Shown: positions 1 through 11,890 of the stretch, piece by piece | How the letters are laid out: every line of letters starts with the position of its first letter | Position numbering within the stretch: the stretch's first letter is position 1 | DNA from: Istiophorus platypterus | Lineage: Eukaryota > Chordata > Actinopteri > Istiophoriformes > Istiophoridae | Direction: 5' to 3' | DNA: 64,000 nucleotides | Assembly (NCBI GenBank): GCA_016859345.1 | Contig: CM029111.1 | Coordinates: 15,396,714 to 15,460,713 of the forward strand | The notes under the pieces: generated by a model | What the model was told of the DNA's origin: nothing | Database searches by the model: none | What the model saw: the letters and a program-made list of their open reading frames with translations, nothing else | Program-made: the position numbers and the translations under genes

Positions 1-442
1 CCCAAAAAGATAAAACCCGAAGGAGGAAGTGTCCTCGCCGAGCAAATATTCCAGCTGGGGCACATCGCCGAGGAGCCCTCCCCCCGTCCTCCGTCCTCCG
101 TCCTCCGTCCAGTCACAGGAACTTCTGTATATCCTGCATAAAGTGTTCTGGATCTCTGAACTAATTCCAGCCCAGATAGTTTAAAAGTGATTTTTTTCAT
201 GAGCTTTTAAATACAAAACATCAACAGAGTGATCTCATGTTGTCCTTTTTTTTTGTTTTTTTTTTCCACTGTCTTAGCTCATGGCCTCTCCAGTCATTAA
301 AACAACTGCCTATTTCAGGCAGCCTAAATAAGCTGTCTTCTTCTTTTTTTTCCCCCAAATGCTTTCTTAGCTCTGTCTCTGCCTGCATTTTCAGCCTTAC
401 CAGTCTGCTTCCTTAATTGCAGCCTTTGCTCTCGACTTCCAC

Positions 443-443
<1 letters not shown>

Positions 444-526
<83 letters not shown>
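444..526. repeat. (GT)n microsatellite
   Basis: About 41 uninterrupted GT units. Confidence 0.98.
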
Positions 527-528
<2 letters not shown>

Positions 529-1519
529 CGGTTGCACGCCTGCGTTTTGCTAGCCAGCGCGCTCGCCCACGTTTTCGAGATTTTAGCGGCGTCATGTGAC
601 GAGGGGGGTCTATTTTTTGCTCTGGCAGGCTTGCTTCGGGGGGGGGGCTCTCGCGGGGGGTTTTCGGCTGGGGTTCGGGGGGGGGGGTTGCTGTGTCGAA
701 CCATTCCAGGCGGCTCAGCGTGGGCCTACCCAAGTGTAGTTAACATGTATGAGTGTGGATTAACATGGAGGCCTCCCTCCTCAGGCGCACTCTGTCACAG
801 ATCTGTCAGACCTCTCTGAGACCCCTCGCAGCACAGCTCTCATCTGTCAACAGGCAGTACCCGACTGATGCGCACGGGAACAAAGGCATGCACGTACACG
901 CAAACACACACACACACACACACACGTGCATGCAGATGTGTGGCTGTAAACATACACACACTCACACAGAAAAGATACGAAGTCGCATACACACCCTGCA
1001 CCAAGCACTCCCTGTGACCTCGGGGAGTGCGTCTGAAGTTCTCGTTTCATCGCATGAATTTTGAAAATGTTTTGGACATTAAAAATGATGCCTTCATTTC
1101 CTCAGACAGCTCGCTAAGAGTAATCCACAGCCTGTCAGCGGCAAATACCAAAGTTCTTGTTTAATTTATGAAAGACAGCTGTCCAGGGTTGTAGACTAAT
1201 GCTAACAAATAGCCTGTGAGAAAGTTTGACATTTAATATGCTGTGTCTGCATGCCTGTCCTGAAGTCGTCCAATAAACCATACTGAATGAAAACCAGGAG
1301 ACACACACAGTTTTCTCAAGGTTCCTCATAGTTTTTCTTTGTTTGTTTGTTTGTTTGAAAAGAAATGTCCATGGACACGCAATCTACTCAAGATGTGAAT
1401 CAGACTTTTCAGCAAATCTAATGGTAAATATAATTTCCCTTTGTGTAAACTTCCAGTGGGTGCAAATTTGTGAAATGCTGCAAAAGCAATGCATTTTCCA
1501 GTTACACTTTATGTCGTGC

Positions 1520-1520
<1 letters not shown>

Positions 1521-1553
<33 letters not shown>

Positions 1554-1610
1554 TGCACACAAACACACAAACACACACACACACACACACAGACACGCAC
1601 ACACACACTG
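1521..1610. repeat. compound (CA)n microsatellite
   Basis: A pure (CA)15 block is followed by interrupted CA with GCATGC, AAAC and GACACG variants. Confidence 0.95.
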
Positions 1611-3244
1611 TGCGTGAAACAACAAGTTTCTGAAAGATCTAAGGCACAACGCAAATGAGACCCCCCCCGCGCTTAATTAACCGTAATTAGTACATTCTTA
1701 TACCTCGGTTACTGTTTGTTGTCGGCTGTGTTACCACGCGAAAGCGTCAGATGCAATTTGGATTTGCCGGCGCCACAGCGCGCCGCTTAACCGCCAGCGG
1801 TAGCGCGCTCGGCGGGAGCCTGCTGCAGACGCCGTCGGCGGAACAAACCAAAACTGGGAACAGCGCAACAGCAACAGCAACCGCCAAATATCAACCAAGA
1901 CGGGCCCCGAAGCACCAACACACACACAAAGACATCGCGCACGAGGGCACTGACACGCTCCGCTGTTGGGCCGTACTAACGTACTTTGTGACCTTTATAG
2001 TATAATGATTTTAAATGTAATCGCTCCCCTTTCCACAGTCAGTCCGTCACCTTGGGCGTAGCAGCGAGTGGCCGATAGGGGGAGGGTCATCAAGGCGTGG
2101 AGCGTCGCTGTCGTAAATAATAACGTTATGGATTTCAGGGGTCAATCAGCCGTCGCGCCGCATTAAAGGACAGGTGATTGATTTGACTGAAACATGATCG
2201 ATAGGTGACCCCCGCTGAGACACGACTTCTCCATACCCCGGTCTGTTTAGGTGTCAGTTGTCTGCGAGTGTGTGTGTGTGTGTGTGTGTCTGTGTGTGTG
2301 TGTGTGTGTGTACACACGCCGTTGTCTGTGTGATTTTCTTTTTTTTTGTGTGTGTCTGTGTTGTGGGTTGCAGGCCAAGCTAGCGGTCATGGCCGCTCAG
2401 TCATCCGGGGAACTATGGGAGGCAGCTGCACTCCGCGGGGGGGGGGGGGGGCAGACTGGGGCTGATGTGGGCTGGGGATCGACAGTAGGGAGGGAGGGTG
2501 GAGGTAGGGATAGACAGGGTCCCTGTCTCCGTCTGTTTGCCTGGCTGCTGGCTGCTTGCCGCAGACGGCATGTCAGCTGGGCCTGCCCTCACCCCCCGCC
2601 CCCACCCCCCCAGACCCCGCCGCCCCGTTTTCGCCATCCCAGTCTCTCTCCCTCTCCCCAATCAGTGATGGACGGATGGTTTGGAGAAGGAGGAGGGGCA
2701 CGGCCAGTTAGTTCCGCCCCACGGCGGCCTGCTTTATTGGGCTTTCATTGGGGATTATTGTTATTGAATTATGGAGGGCCTCCCTTTAGACCGGTCTCTG
2801 GCAGGAAATAGGGACGGCAGGCCTTCACACAACTGCTGATGTGTGACCCTCCTCCCCGCCTTCCTCCCCTACCTCCCCCATCCCCAAAATCTTCCAGTTC
2901 TGCACCGGCTTCACAGCTTTAGCCGGCCCCGGTTAGCATGCCCACCATTCGGACGCCTTAAACGGCGCTGACACGTGCGGGTACACGCGTTCAGATGGCA
3001 AAGGAATGCGCCGTTTATAGTCATCTGCCTTTTCGGCTGGCATCTCCCCGGCGCCGAGAGAAGGGCAAAGCAAATAAATGGAAAGTGTGAGGTGGACAGA
3101 TGAGGTGTGTGAAGGTGGTCATGCGGCGGGGGCTCTGGTTGGGTGGTTCCCATCTTTCCATACCGCTGCCTGTCTGCTCACCCCGGCCCGTCCCCGTGAT
3201 TGCATTGCCCCCTCAGGACTCTGCATTCCTCACGCCCATCCCTG

Positions 3245-3277
<33 letters not shown>

Positions 3278-4190
3278 CTTCTGTCTGGCCTCGACGCCCC
3301 TTCGGCCTCAACCCTCATGCATGCGTTCAGTGGAGGGGCACGAACCAAGAGACACCCAAGAGACTGTAAAAAGCCGTTTATGCATGTATGAACGTTTACG
3401 GGCGCGCACACACATACACAAACACAGACACATGTGCGTCATCTGCTCAGCGCCAGCTCCATGCCTTTGTAAGGAATTGAGATTATGATTTCCCATTGTG
3501 CTGCACCCGGAGGATTACACTAGGTGATCCTGGCTTTGCTGACGTCCAGGACCTATGTACATACCATAGATTAGACACTGCAGTTCTATATAGAATCCGA
3601 GGATTGGTTGATGTCATGAAACTATTAGGGCTACACATCAAACTGAATTTCTCTTTTGCAATAATGTTTAGCCGATTATTGTGAGTTAATCTGGTTAAAA
3701 GACACACTGTTGGCTAAATCTTTGGGGATTAACTTTATATCCACCAGCAAGCAGTTCATGATACCATGGCCGCCCCACTAATGTTTCCCTTCTGACCCTC
3801 CGGCACACTCCGTGCCTTTTTCACATGAGATAGCTTATGAAAGGATTTAGTGACCTTTGAACTCAAACAAATCCAACCCCACCCCCTCCCTCTCCCTCTC
3901 ATGGCTTTACACCGGCGTTAAAAAACAAAAACCATATGACATCTGCGGCTCTGCATTAACACCCGGCGCTCTCGGTACAACATAAACAATCCTCTTGGGG
4001 CTCCGCAGGATTGATGAAATCCTAATAACAAAGCTGTTTTATGTTTTTTGTTGCGTAAAATAAACCAAGATGAATCGGGCGGCGCTGAAACTTCTCGGCT
4101 GTTCGGACGTCACAGAAGCCATATTGTTTTCCTCACCGCCCTCACTGTTCTCTCGAAATCGACTCGGACACTGTTTACTCTGGCCCCGCA

Positions 4191-4191
<1 letters not shown>

Positions 4192-4259
<68 letters not shown>
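4192..4259. repeat. (GT)n microsatellite
   Basis: About 34 uninterrupted GT units. Confidence 0.98.
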
Positions 4260-4260
<1 letters not shown>

Positions 4261-4412
4261 TGAGCACACTCTTCCTCTTGCCTTCTACAGTTTCCTGTCT
4301 CCCTGACACTCAGTTCTAAGTGGAGCGAAGAATCAAATGCATAGCTCTTGTCCTCTCGGCTCATTTTTTTAAATGCACCATGATCCGTCCTTTTTCAATA
4401 GTCCCCTCATGG

Positions 4413-4416
<4 letters not shown>

Positions 4417-4464
<48 letters not shown>

Positions 4465-4475
4465 CGTGCGTGTGT
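4417..4475. repeat. (GT)n/(CGTG)n microsatellite
   Basis: A GT tract runs into three CGTG units and back into GTGTG. Confidence 0.95.
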
Positions 4476-5739
4476 GCCTCAAGGGGGTATCCACTGTCTG
4501 CCCCCACTAAGACAAGAGAAAATACCTCCCCGAGTCTGCCAAAAAACCGTTAACTAACCAAACAGCCCCATTCTCCTCCTCCCTCCTCCTCCTCTTTCTC
4601 CTCCTAGTTACTTCCCACATATGGACACAGTTATTTAGCCTCTCGTTGAAAGGGAACAAAGAGAGTGTAAGCAGTGGCCGGTAGGTGGGCCGGTGGTGGT
4701 GGTGGTGGGGGGGGGGGGTCTACAAATGTAGACACATTAAATCAACTTGCTATGAATCCTTCCCACAAGGCCTCCAGCCTCCATGCCCCCCCCCCTCCTT
4801 TGCATTCAAAGATGGAGAAACAAGCTGCTAGGTTTTTGTTGACCCCAACATTTATGTGGTTTTTACAGTAAGAAGAACAAGGAGGGAAGAAGTGAAGAGA
4901 AGGAAGGGGGGGGTTCTTTCCACAAAAAGACAGAGGGCCCATTTGTGGGATAACAGGAAGCCAGAGAGTTATTGGGGGGGAATCTGTGCCGAGGTACCCG
5001 AACATGGAGCCGTCTGGCCGGAGTCTGTGGTCAGCTCGTGAAAAAGGCAGAAAACCAGAGAGATGGGAATTGTGTTTAGATGTGGGTCTATAAGCTCAGT
5101 TTCCTCTTCGCTAATTAAAGACAAAGGAAAAGAAACGGACGCTGTACCTGATCTGCCAGCTCGGCTCCTATGTGGTCAAATCAAGGTACCGATCGCATTG
5201 TGCCCTGGAGTCTTCATTTGAAAAGCGCAATAGCGTGAAAGTAGATGACCATTTCCTCTTAGGCCGATGATCTCACCCCCGATCTGGGCTCGTGATAGAG
5301 CTATCATAAGAGAAGATGACAGTGTGCTCGAACATGCTTCCCTTTTGGATTTCACGGTTGCTCTTTTTGGCGGAAGATAAAAAATGTTTTTTTCTTCTTC
5401 TTCTTCTTTTTTAGTGTAACAAAAAACCTCCACGGCCCCCGCTGCTAATGCTAGACATTACCTCACAAAAAGTGGATTTATATGGAGGAAATAGCTAATC
5501 CCCCAGGTAATATGGGTATGAAACAGTCAGGCCAGACAGTAAAAGGGGGGGGTGGCGCTCTCGCTCTCGCTCTCGCTCTTGCTCTCGCTCGCGCTCCCTC
5601 TCTCGGCGTCTGATGCAGCCGCGATAGCCCCTCGGTGCCGGGGCCGCGCTGTATCTACGTCGGAGAGGGGAGAGGAAGAGCTGTCACAGCCCTTTTTGTA
5701 CTTTGACTCTCACTGTAGCTCAAGGCTAGAGCAAAGAGC

Positions 5740-5742
<3 letters not shown>

Positions 5743-5783
<41 letters not shown>

Positions 5784-5844
5784 AGTGTGTGTGTGTGTGT
5801 GTGTGAGTGTGTGTGAGAGTGAGTGAGTGTGTGTGAGAGAGTGT
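5743..5844. repeat. (GT)n with GAGT interruptions
   Basis: About 100 bases of GT units. The second half is increasingly interrupted by GAGT and GAGAGT, as expected of an old, decaying tract. Confidence 0.95.
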
Positions 5845-7971
5845 GGTAGCAGTTGGGGGGTCATTTGTTTTAATTCCTCACAGTTATGTGCCTTGCCGCA
5901 TAAAGAGAGACGCCCTTTTACCCAAACATGGTTTGTGTGAGTGAGCAGACAAACTCAGGCGCAGATTAGAACGGCGCAGGGACGCGTGCTGATGCACCCC
6001 GAGGTGCGACAGCTGATGAGTCGAGGACACCTTGCCCGCTTGCCGTCTAATTTTCAGACCCCCCTCAGAATATTTACCAATCAGGCGCAGCGTCGGCTTG
6101 CAACCCCCCCGCCCCCCCCCCACCCCCCGCCCCCCGATGGTGTCACTGCGCATCCCCAGTTTCTCCTCCGCAAAAAAAACCCTCCACGCGCGCTCGCGCC
6201 CGCCAAACTGTCTGGCTGCTGACCGGCACTAATGTCCTAATGGCGCTGGCCTACATACTCGGCACACTAGTGTCTGTTGGCAGCCGCCCTCGCCCGACCC
6301 TCAGCTTCAGGCGGACGGGGAGGAGAGGGGAGCAAGACGGGAGGAGAGCGCCAGGGCCGTCCGGCCGTCGCCACCGCCGCCGCGTACGCCTCGGCCCCGG
6401 GCCCCAAGCTCCGCTCTTAACCGTAGCCCGCCGCCAGACCGTCTCTACAGCGGACTATCCTGTTTGCAGGAAGAAAAGAAGAGTTTGATTTCTTTCTCTC
6501 TCTCTCTTTTTTTTCGCCTTTCTTTGATCCCGAAAAGTAAAATAACCTCCACTTCAAATAGATTATCTTGAATTAGAAGCTTCAAAATCTTAAGCACAGT
6601 TATTAGGGTATGAAAGGAAGGAGAAAGCCTTTGTAGGTGTTCACACCGGCAGTCAAGCAATGACAGGTTTCATGCACCGCATGTCCCTTGTTAAAATTAG
6701 AAACAAGTCCAATTGCACTTGGTTTAAGTGCCCATTTCCATTCATCAGAGTTTGCCCTGGCTGTGTTCTCTGTGAACAGTGCGCAGAGAACTGTTTATGC
6801 AATTATAGGATAATGAATGGTACATTGAATTTCCCTACATTTCCCAAGCATGTCTTGAGCCTGCGGGTTTAGGTTTGGGTTTTGTTTCTTTAGTTTTTTC
6901 AAAGCCAATCTTAATACAACACTCAGAGGCCTTATGCTGCTTGCTGAAAGAGTTATGAGTCACCGTAGTCGTCCCTCCTCTTCGCTCTGGCCGTGACGCA
7001 CGAACCGTCAAAGGACGACTGCGCCGCGAGAAGCCGGGGAGCGAAATTTACGACCCTTGTTATGTGCAAATTTCATTCAGAAGCTCGGTTGAAGCCTATA
7101 TAAAGCCTCAGCAGTCTCAGTAAGTAATGTAGTTTTTTTTTTTTTTTTGCCTGGATGAAGTTAACCACTGGAACCGGCTGCTCAGATCGCTGAGGTCTCA
7201 TATTAGCTTTGGCTGAAGTTTGCCATTCATTTTTACACGGAACGAAGCTTGTGGGTTTTGGCCTATTTGGGGTGGGCGCGCTTTATTATTCCTACATTTT
7301 AATGTTGCTTTAATTCTTATGAGGATTAATGTGTTATTTATTTATTTATTTATTTATTCCCCCATTGAAAAATTCACCGCACCACGGCTTTCAAATAGCA
7401 CAGGAAAGCCAGAACTTGAGGAGACCTCTGGATTTACCTGTTTTCCCCAGACATGACCTGCAGACAAATGGGAGGGCTTGTGAACGTCCCCTCGGCCCCC
7501 ACCTGATCGCCACATGGCACCGTGCGTCTGTCAGCGTTAGGCCACGTAGACAAAGGTGGTCAGACAGAGCTGGCTGGTCATGAGAGTCCACCCCCCCCCC
7601 GACAGTGCCACTGTCTGGGCTCCTATTTACCCATTCATCCCTGAACCCTCCCCTGCTCCCCGCTCCCTTCCTTTCTTTTTTTGCATATGGAAGAGGGAGG
7701 CAGAAGCTTTGCAGCGTGATGGAGGTGTGTATTGACCCAGCGAGGCGATGAGGATGGAATACTAATAGGGTTAATAGAATTAATGGTGCTGTCACCCTTG
7801 GTTGCGGGGGAGTGTCAGGCCTCTCGCTGGCTGCTGGCGAGCTGATTGCTTCTTTCTTTGCTGTGGCCGTGCTCGGGCTCCGACTCGGACGGCATCGCTC
7901 CGTGTCCAACTCTTTGTTATTATCTCCAGTCCACATCTTTGTCTTATTCCCTTTCTAAGTGCCAGATGAAA

Positions 7972-8125
7972 GCAGCTGGACTTGCTCAAGTTCTTGGAGA
8001 CATTTCACCTTTCATCCCAAAGGCTCCTTGAGTTCCAACCGACCGGAGGGGAGTCCAAGGTATTTAGCCTCTCGTTGGGGGTCGTTAACACCTTGAGGTC
8101 ACACGTTGGTCTCTAACTCACTCTT
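7972..8125 (-). mobile_element. Penelope-like retroelement 3' tail relic
   Basis: Read on the minus strand, this contains a phrase of the type AAGGAGCCTTTGGGATGAAA, then GGTGAAATGTCTCCAAGAA, then AAGTCCAGCTG near 7972. That string closely resembles a repeated 3'-tail motif (GAAGCCTCTTGGATGAGAGG, then GTGAAACGTCTTCAAG, then AAGTCCAGTTG) that I remember from many fish and frog genomes downstream of Penelope-like elements. A weaker match continues through a motif equivalent to AGGTTAAATACCTGGGACTCC at about 8044-8080. No coding part remains. Family assignment is from memory; that it is a dispersed repeat is more certain than its class. Confidence 0.55.
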
Positions 8126-9011
8126 AACCTCAACCTTATAAAACCTCAAGCAAGTCCGTTGGCCTTTGTATAGCACTTAAGCTAGCGTTACACCTTCCGC
8201 TGCTGCGGGGACGCGAGGGTTCGATTCGGCTGGAAAACTGAGATGGGCGCCGAATCCGAAGAGTGGCTGCGGGAAGAGGTCCGTCACTAACCGCACCCGG
8301 AGGGTTCGTCTTTAAAACAGTGTAAGGACGTTCAAGTAGGCAGCTGTTCTCGGATGGAAACTGCCAGTTACTATTGGGAAAAGTAAGCGTGTGTTGGCGG
8401 AGGTGGAAAATGTTCAAGAGACCTTAGACGCCAATCCGCCATGAGTATGGAACTCGTTCTGCAAGCAAGACTTGAAAAAGTAGTTTGATAATAATGACCA
8501 CGCGTCCGCGGCGTCCGCAGCACGTCCACAAGTCAGGAGAATTGGGGGCGTGAGCTGAAGCAGATCGGGGTTCACGGACATGGTCATGGGGATGAGTCCG
8601 CGTCGCTCGGACCCGGCGGACCCTGTTTAACACCAGCCTTCGAAATGCCCCTTGATCCTTGAGAATCACAGACATCTCTTCTTTCTCTCTCCCTTTTTTA
8701 TACTGTATCTCTCTATACCCCCCCCCCCCCCCCACACACACACACACACATTCCCCCTTCAAATGGCTAAAAGCTGCTTTAATAATGCACCTTGGTGGCA
8801 AAGGTCCTTTGTTCATACAGCCATTGATTTTATAAAGTGGTTGTGATCTATAAGTCTTTATATTCCTCGTGTCCTTGCAGGGGCCTGATTTGTGAATCTG
8901 TTTGTGCATGTGTGCCGTCCTTGTTTGTGCGTCTGTGTGTGTTTATGATCCAGCGCTGGTCCTGAGGCAGGCTGTGTGTGTGTGTGTGTAGGTGTGTGTG
9001 TGTGTGTGTGT
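8126..9011 (+). other. intron segment with a tRNA-like B-box and C/CA repeat
   Basis: No exon is seen. GGTTCGATTC at 8218-8227 matches the internal B-box (T-arm) core of tRNA-type promoters and may mark a decayed tRNA-derived SINE, but no convincing A-box or tail was found. 8718-8750 is poly-C followed by (CA)n. GT tracts at about 8972-9010 lead into the tandem duplication. Confidence 0.45.
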
Positions 9012-9384
9012 ATGTAATAATGGAAGGTTGACATTTAAAGCAGTGTATTTAGTGCCACTGAATTAGCATACTTTAACTGGATGGTCTGTTCCTCGTGGAA
9101 AAGGAGCAGGCATTAAATCCCAGCCTTAAGATTGGTGGGCAATTTTAAAGAGCTTTAGTGAAGATTCATAGACTACAAAATGTGCAGGCATCACACACAC
9201 ACACACACTCACACACACACACACATCCTTCCTCCCCGCCTTCTCCGTCTCTGTCTCTCTCCTCCTTTATTTTTCAGCATCGCCTGACCTGGCGTTGCTG
9301 CACATCTATTTCTGCACGCAGCGTTTTCCCCCCCTCACGCCGCCTCAGCATGTGTATGAGTTATGAGGGATGAGAGGATTGGGG

Positions 9385-9415
<31 letters not shown>

Positions 9416-9817
9416 TGGTTTGTTTGTGCCTGAGTGTTTTTTTGGGGGGGTATGTCAAAGGAAGATACTCTGTCACCAACACATGTCTCTCCTGATGAGT
9501 ATCTGTTATCCTCCTGATCCACAGGAAGACCGGGGCCTGTTGCCGTTTTGCATGTGTAATGTGGACAAAGAAAAAAAAAAAGTGTGTGTTTATGTGTGTG
9601 TGTGTGTGTGTGTAGGTGTGTGTGTGTGTGTGTGTGTGTATGTAATAATGGAAGGTTGACATTTAAAGCAGTGTATTTAGTGCCACTGAATTAGCATACT
9701 TTAACTGGATGGTCTGTTCCTCGTGGAAAAGGAGCAGGCATTAAATCCCGACGCAAGATTGGTGGGCAATTTTAAAGAGCTTTAGTGAAGATTCATAGAC
9801 TACAAAATGTGCAGGCA

Positions 9818-9857
<40 letters not shown>

Positions 9858-10290
9858 ACACACACTCCTTCCTCCCCGCCTTCTCCGTCTCCGTCTCTCT
9901 CCTCCTTTATTTTTCAGCATCGCCTGACCTGAGCGTTGTGCTGCACATCTATTTCTGCATACGCAGCGTTTTCCCCCTCCCGCCGCCTCGGAGCATGTGT
10001 ATGAGTTATGAGGGGATGAGAGAGGATTGGGGATTTTGTGTGTGTGTGTGTGTGTGTGTGTTGGTTTGTTTGTGCCTGAGTGTTTTTGGGGGGGGGGGGG
10101 TGTCAAAGGAAGATACTCTGTCACCAACACATGTCTCTCCTGATGAGTATCTGTTATCCTCCTGATCCACAGGAAGACCGGGGCCTGTTGCCGTTTTGCA
10201 TGTGTAATGTGGACAAAGAAAAAAAAAAGTGTGTGTTTATGTGTATGTGTGTGTGTGTGTGTGTGTGTGGGTGTGTGTGTGTGTGTGTGG
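9012..10290. repeat. tandem duplication, unit about 628 bp, two copies
   Basis: Copy 1 runs about 9012-9639 and copy 2 about 9640-10290. Both begin ATGTAATAATGGAAGGTTGA, share the same unique sequence and internal (CA)n and (GT)n tracts in the same order, and end with ATGTGGACAAAGAAAAAA followed by GT repeats. The breakpoints lie inside GT tracts; the motif TAGG between GT runs occurs at both the left edge and the central junction. The copies differ by scattered substitutions and 1-4-base indels, for example around 9129 versus 9749 and 9284 versus 9932. No coding sequence is visible in either copy. Confidence 0.93.
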
Positions 10291-10695
10291 GGGGGGTATC
10301 GGCGGAGTCCCGTGCCCGTCTGGTCGCGCGCCTGCGCGGGGGGAACGCCGGCAACACGGGGCCGTAACTCATTCTTCGCTGTGTTTTCCTAATGAGCAGG
10401 ATAATGAATCAAGGACTTGTTTACCGCTCGCACACAGAGCAAATATGCACGAAAGTCATTAGCGTGTTTTATGTGCGGGCAGCGTTACACACGCCTGCCT
10501 GGACATACTTTGCATGGCGAAGGAATTGATGTCGTCCGGGCCCTCGGCCCGGCGGGATTCTTTATGTACGGTAGAGATGTTTGGGTTTTTTTTAATACGT
10601 TAAGGGATTTTTACTTCCAATGTGCGTCGCCCCTCAGAGACATTTAGTGCATTGTTCTCATTGGTCGGGCTATTAGGGCCACGCGTACACGCAGA

Positions 10696-10696
<1 letters not shown>

Positions 10697-10752
<56 letters not shown>

Positions 10753-10760
10753 CACACACA
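10697..10760. repeat. (AC)n microsatellite
   Basis: About 30 AC units, with one TC interruption near the 3' end. Confidence 0.97.
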
Positions 10761-11650
10761 CATTTTTCATCACTGTACATAGTCTGGCATCTGTTATACA
10801 GTAATGCAGTAACGAAATAAATCTAATTACGGCTCACTCATGTGATTATTGTATTTTAAACCATGTATATCTTTTACGCAGGTTTTCTTTATTTAGGAGC
10901 CTGTTTCATCACTGTAAAGTTGGCTCTTCTTTTCCCTTTTCTTTTTTTTTATTTTTCCCATGTCACACTTCCCTAACAGACGGATAGGGAAAGTCTGAGG
11001 CAGCGTGTTTAATTTCAGCACCTTGAAAAGAGTTTAACCACACAATGATTTCAGATAAATGAAAGGGATGTAATTAGTGATGTTGGGGTATGCAAGCATG
11101 ATGGTTTGTATTTGTGTACGGTGCCTAGTTGAGCCCTAGGATAATCAGCATAGAATGTGTCAATTGAATGATGACATGGGGGCCTTTGTTTGAGTGTAGG
11201 AAACAAAACAAACGTGTGGGCCAATACCGCGATGTCGGCACTGTAACTGCACCAAAAGGCCATAAACCTTGCAGAGATAAATCAGTTTTAACCGGAGTCA
11301 TGACCTGACATATCCTGTTTTTCAGACTGAGAGAGAGAGAGAGGGAGAGTGTTTGCGCTGGAATGCCATTGTTTTCCTGTTGAGCCGAAGGTTACCACAA
11401 ACTCCCCGTGTGGAAAATCCTCATTGAAACAAACGAAAAAGGCCAGACGCCTTAAAAAACAAACAAAAAAAAACAACAAAAACAAAAATGAAGCGAACAA
11501 ATAATACAACAATAGCGATGACATGATAGTAGTTTTCTGTTTTATATATATATATCTGTAGCACGTGCATACACATTAACAGGCAATCGTTCACACGGCC
11601 GCACGCTTTCAGTTGATTCCCTGCTGATACCGTGCCCGGGGGGGAGAGGG

Positions 11651-11664
11651 GTTGCCATGGCAAC
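11651..11664. promoter_or_regulatory. RFX X-box, perfect palindrome
   Basis: GTTGCCATGGCAAC is a perfect 14-bp palindrome. It equals the idealised RFX-family X-box (GTNRCC followed by RGYAAC half-sites), and flanking bases extend the dyad to 16 bp. RFX factors drive ciliary and neuronal gene expression. Binding here is inferred from the motif alone. Confidence 0.6.
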
Positions 11665-11857
11665 CCTTGTCCAGCAAAGGGGTTTTGGCCTGCTTTTTCC
11701 TGTGAGCACGCCGAATGGGGTCATTAAACCCCCCCCCCAACACATACACACACCACACACACACACCACACAAACACACTACTCATCAGTAGCATCACTG
11801 TCTCCACTCAAACAACCGATTGAATAACTCCCTCATAGTTCATCTTACTTCCTTACA

Positions 11858-11890
11858 CCCCCCCCCCCCCCGCCGCCGCCGCCGCCGCCT
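11858..11890. repeat. poly-C followed by (CCG)n
   Basis: A poly-C run of about 14 bases passes directly into a CCG trinucleotide run of about 6 units. Confidence 0.95.

Larger units (their letters stand above)
1..7971 (+). other. intron upstream of the sema-end exon, first part
   Basis: I see no exon here. The sequence is unique intronic DNA broken by microsatellites: (GT)n 444-526, (AC)n 904-925, compound (CA)n 1521-1610, (GT)n 2268-2310, (AC)n 3246-3275, (GT)n 4192-4259, (GT)n/(CGTG)n 4417-4475, a TCGCTC-type repeat 5556-5600 and (GT)n/(GAGT)n 5743-5844. Poly-G at about 2437-2450 and poly-C runs at 6106-6136 are also present. The stretch 6640-6870 is free of simple repeats and looks constrained. 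Open frames in this segment come mostly from reading through CA/GT tracts. Confidence 0.7.

Noticed and set aside
7097..7104. TATATAAA box-like sequence
   Set aside because: No downstream initiator or open frame of note; common by chance in AT-leaning intron.
7391..7936. 181-codon minus-strand frame
   Set aside because: Low-complexity Pro/Ser/Arg composition, no recognisable domain and no splice or promoter context.
4633..8080. Shared 17-base string TATTTAGCCTCTCGTTG near 4633 and 8061
   Set aside because: No similarity extends beyond it on either side; a single shared 17-mer in 64 kb can be chance.
11014..11024. TTCAGCACC, left half of an RE1/NRSF site
   Set aside because: The right half (GGACAGCGCC-type) is absent at the canonical spacing.
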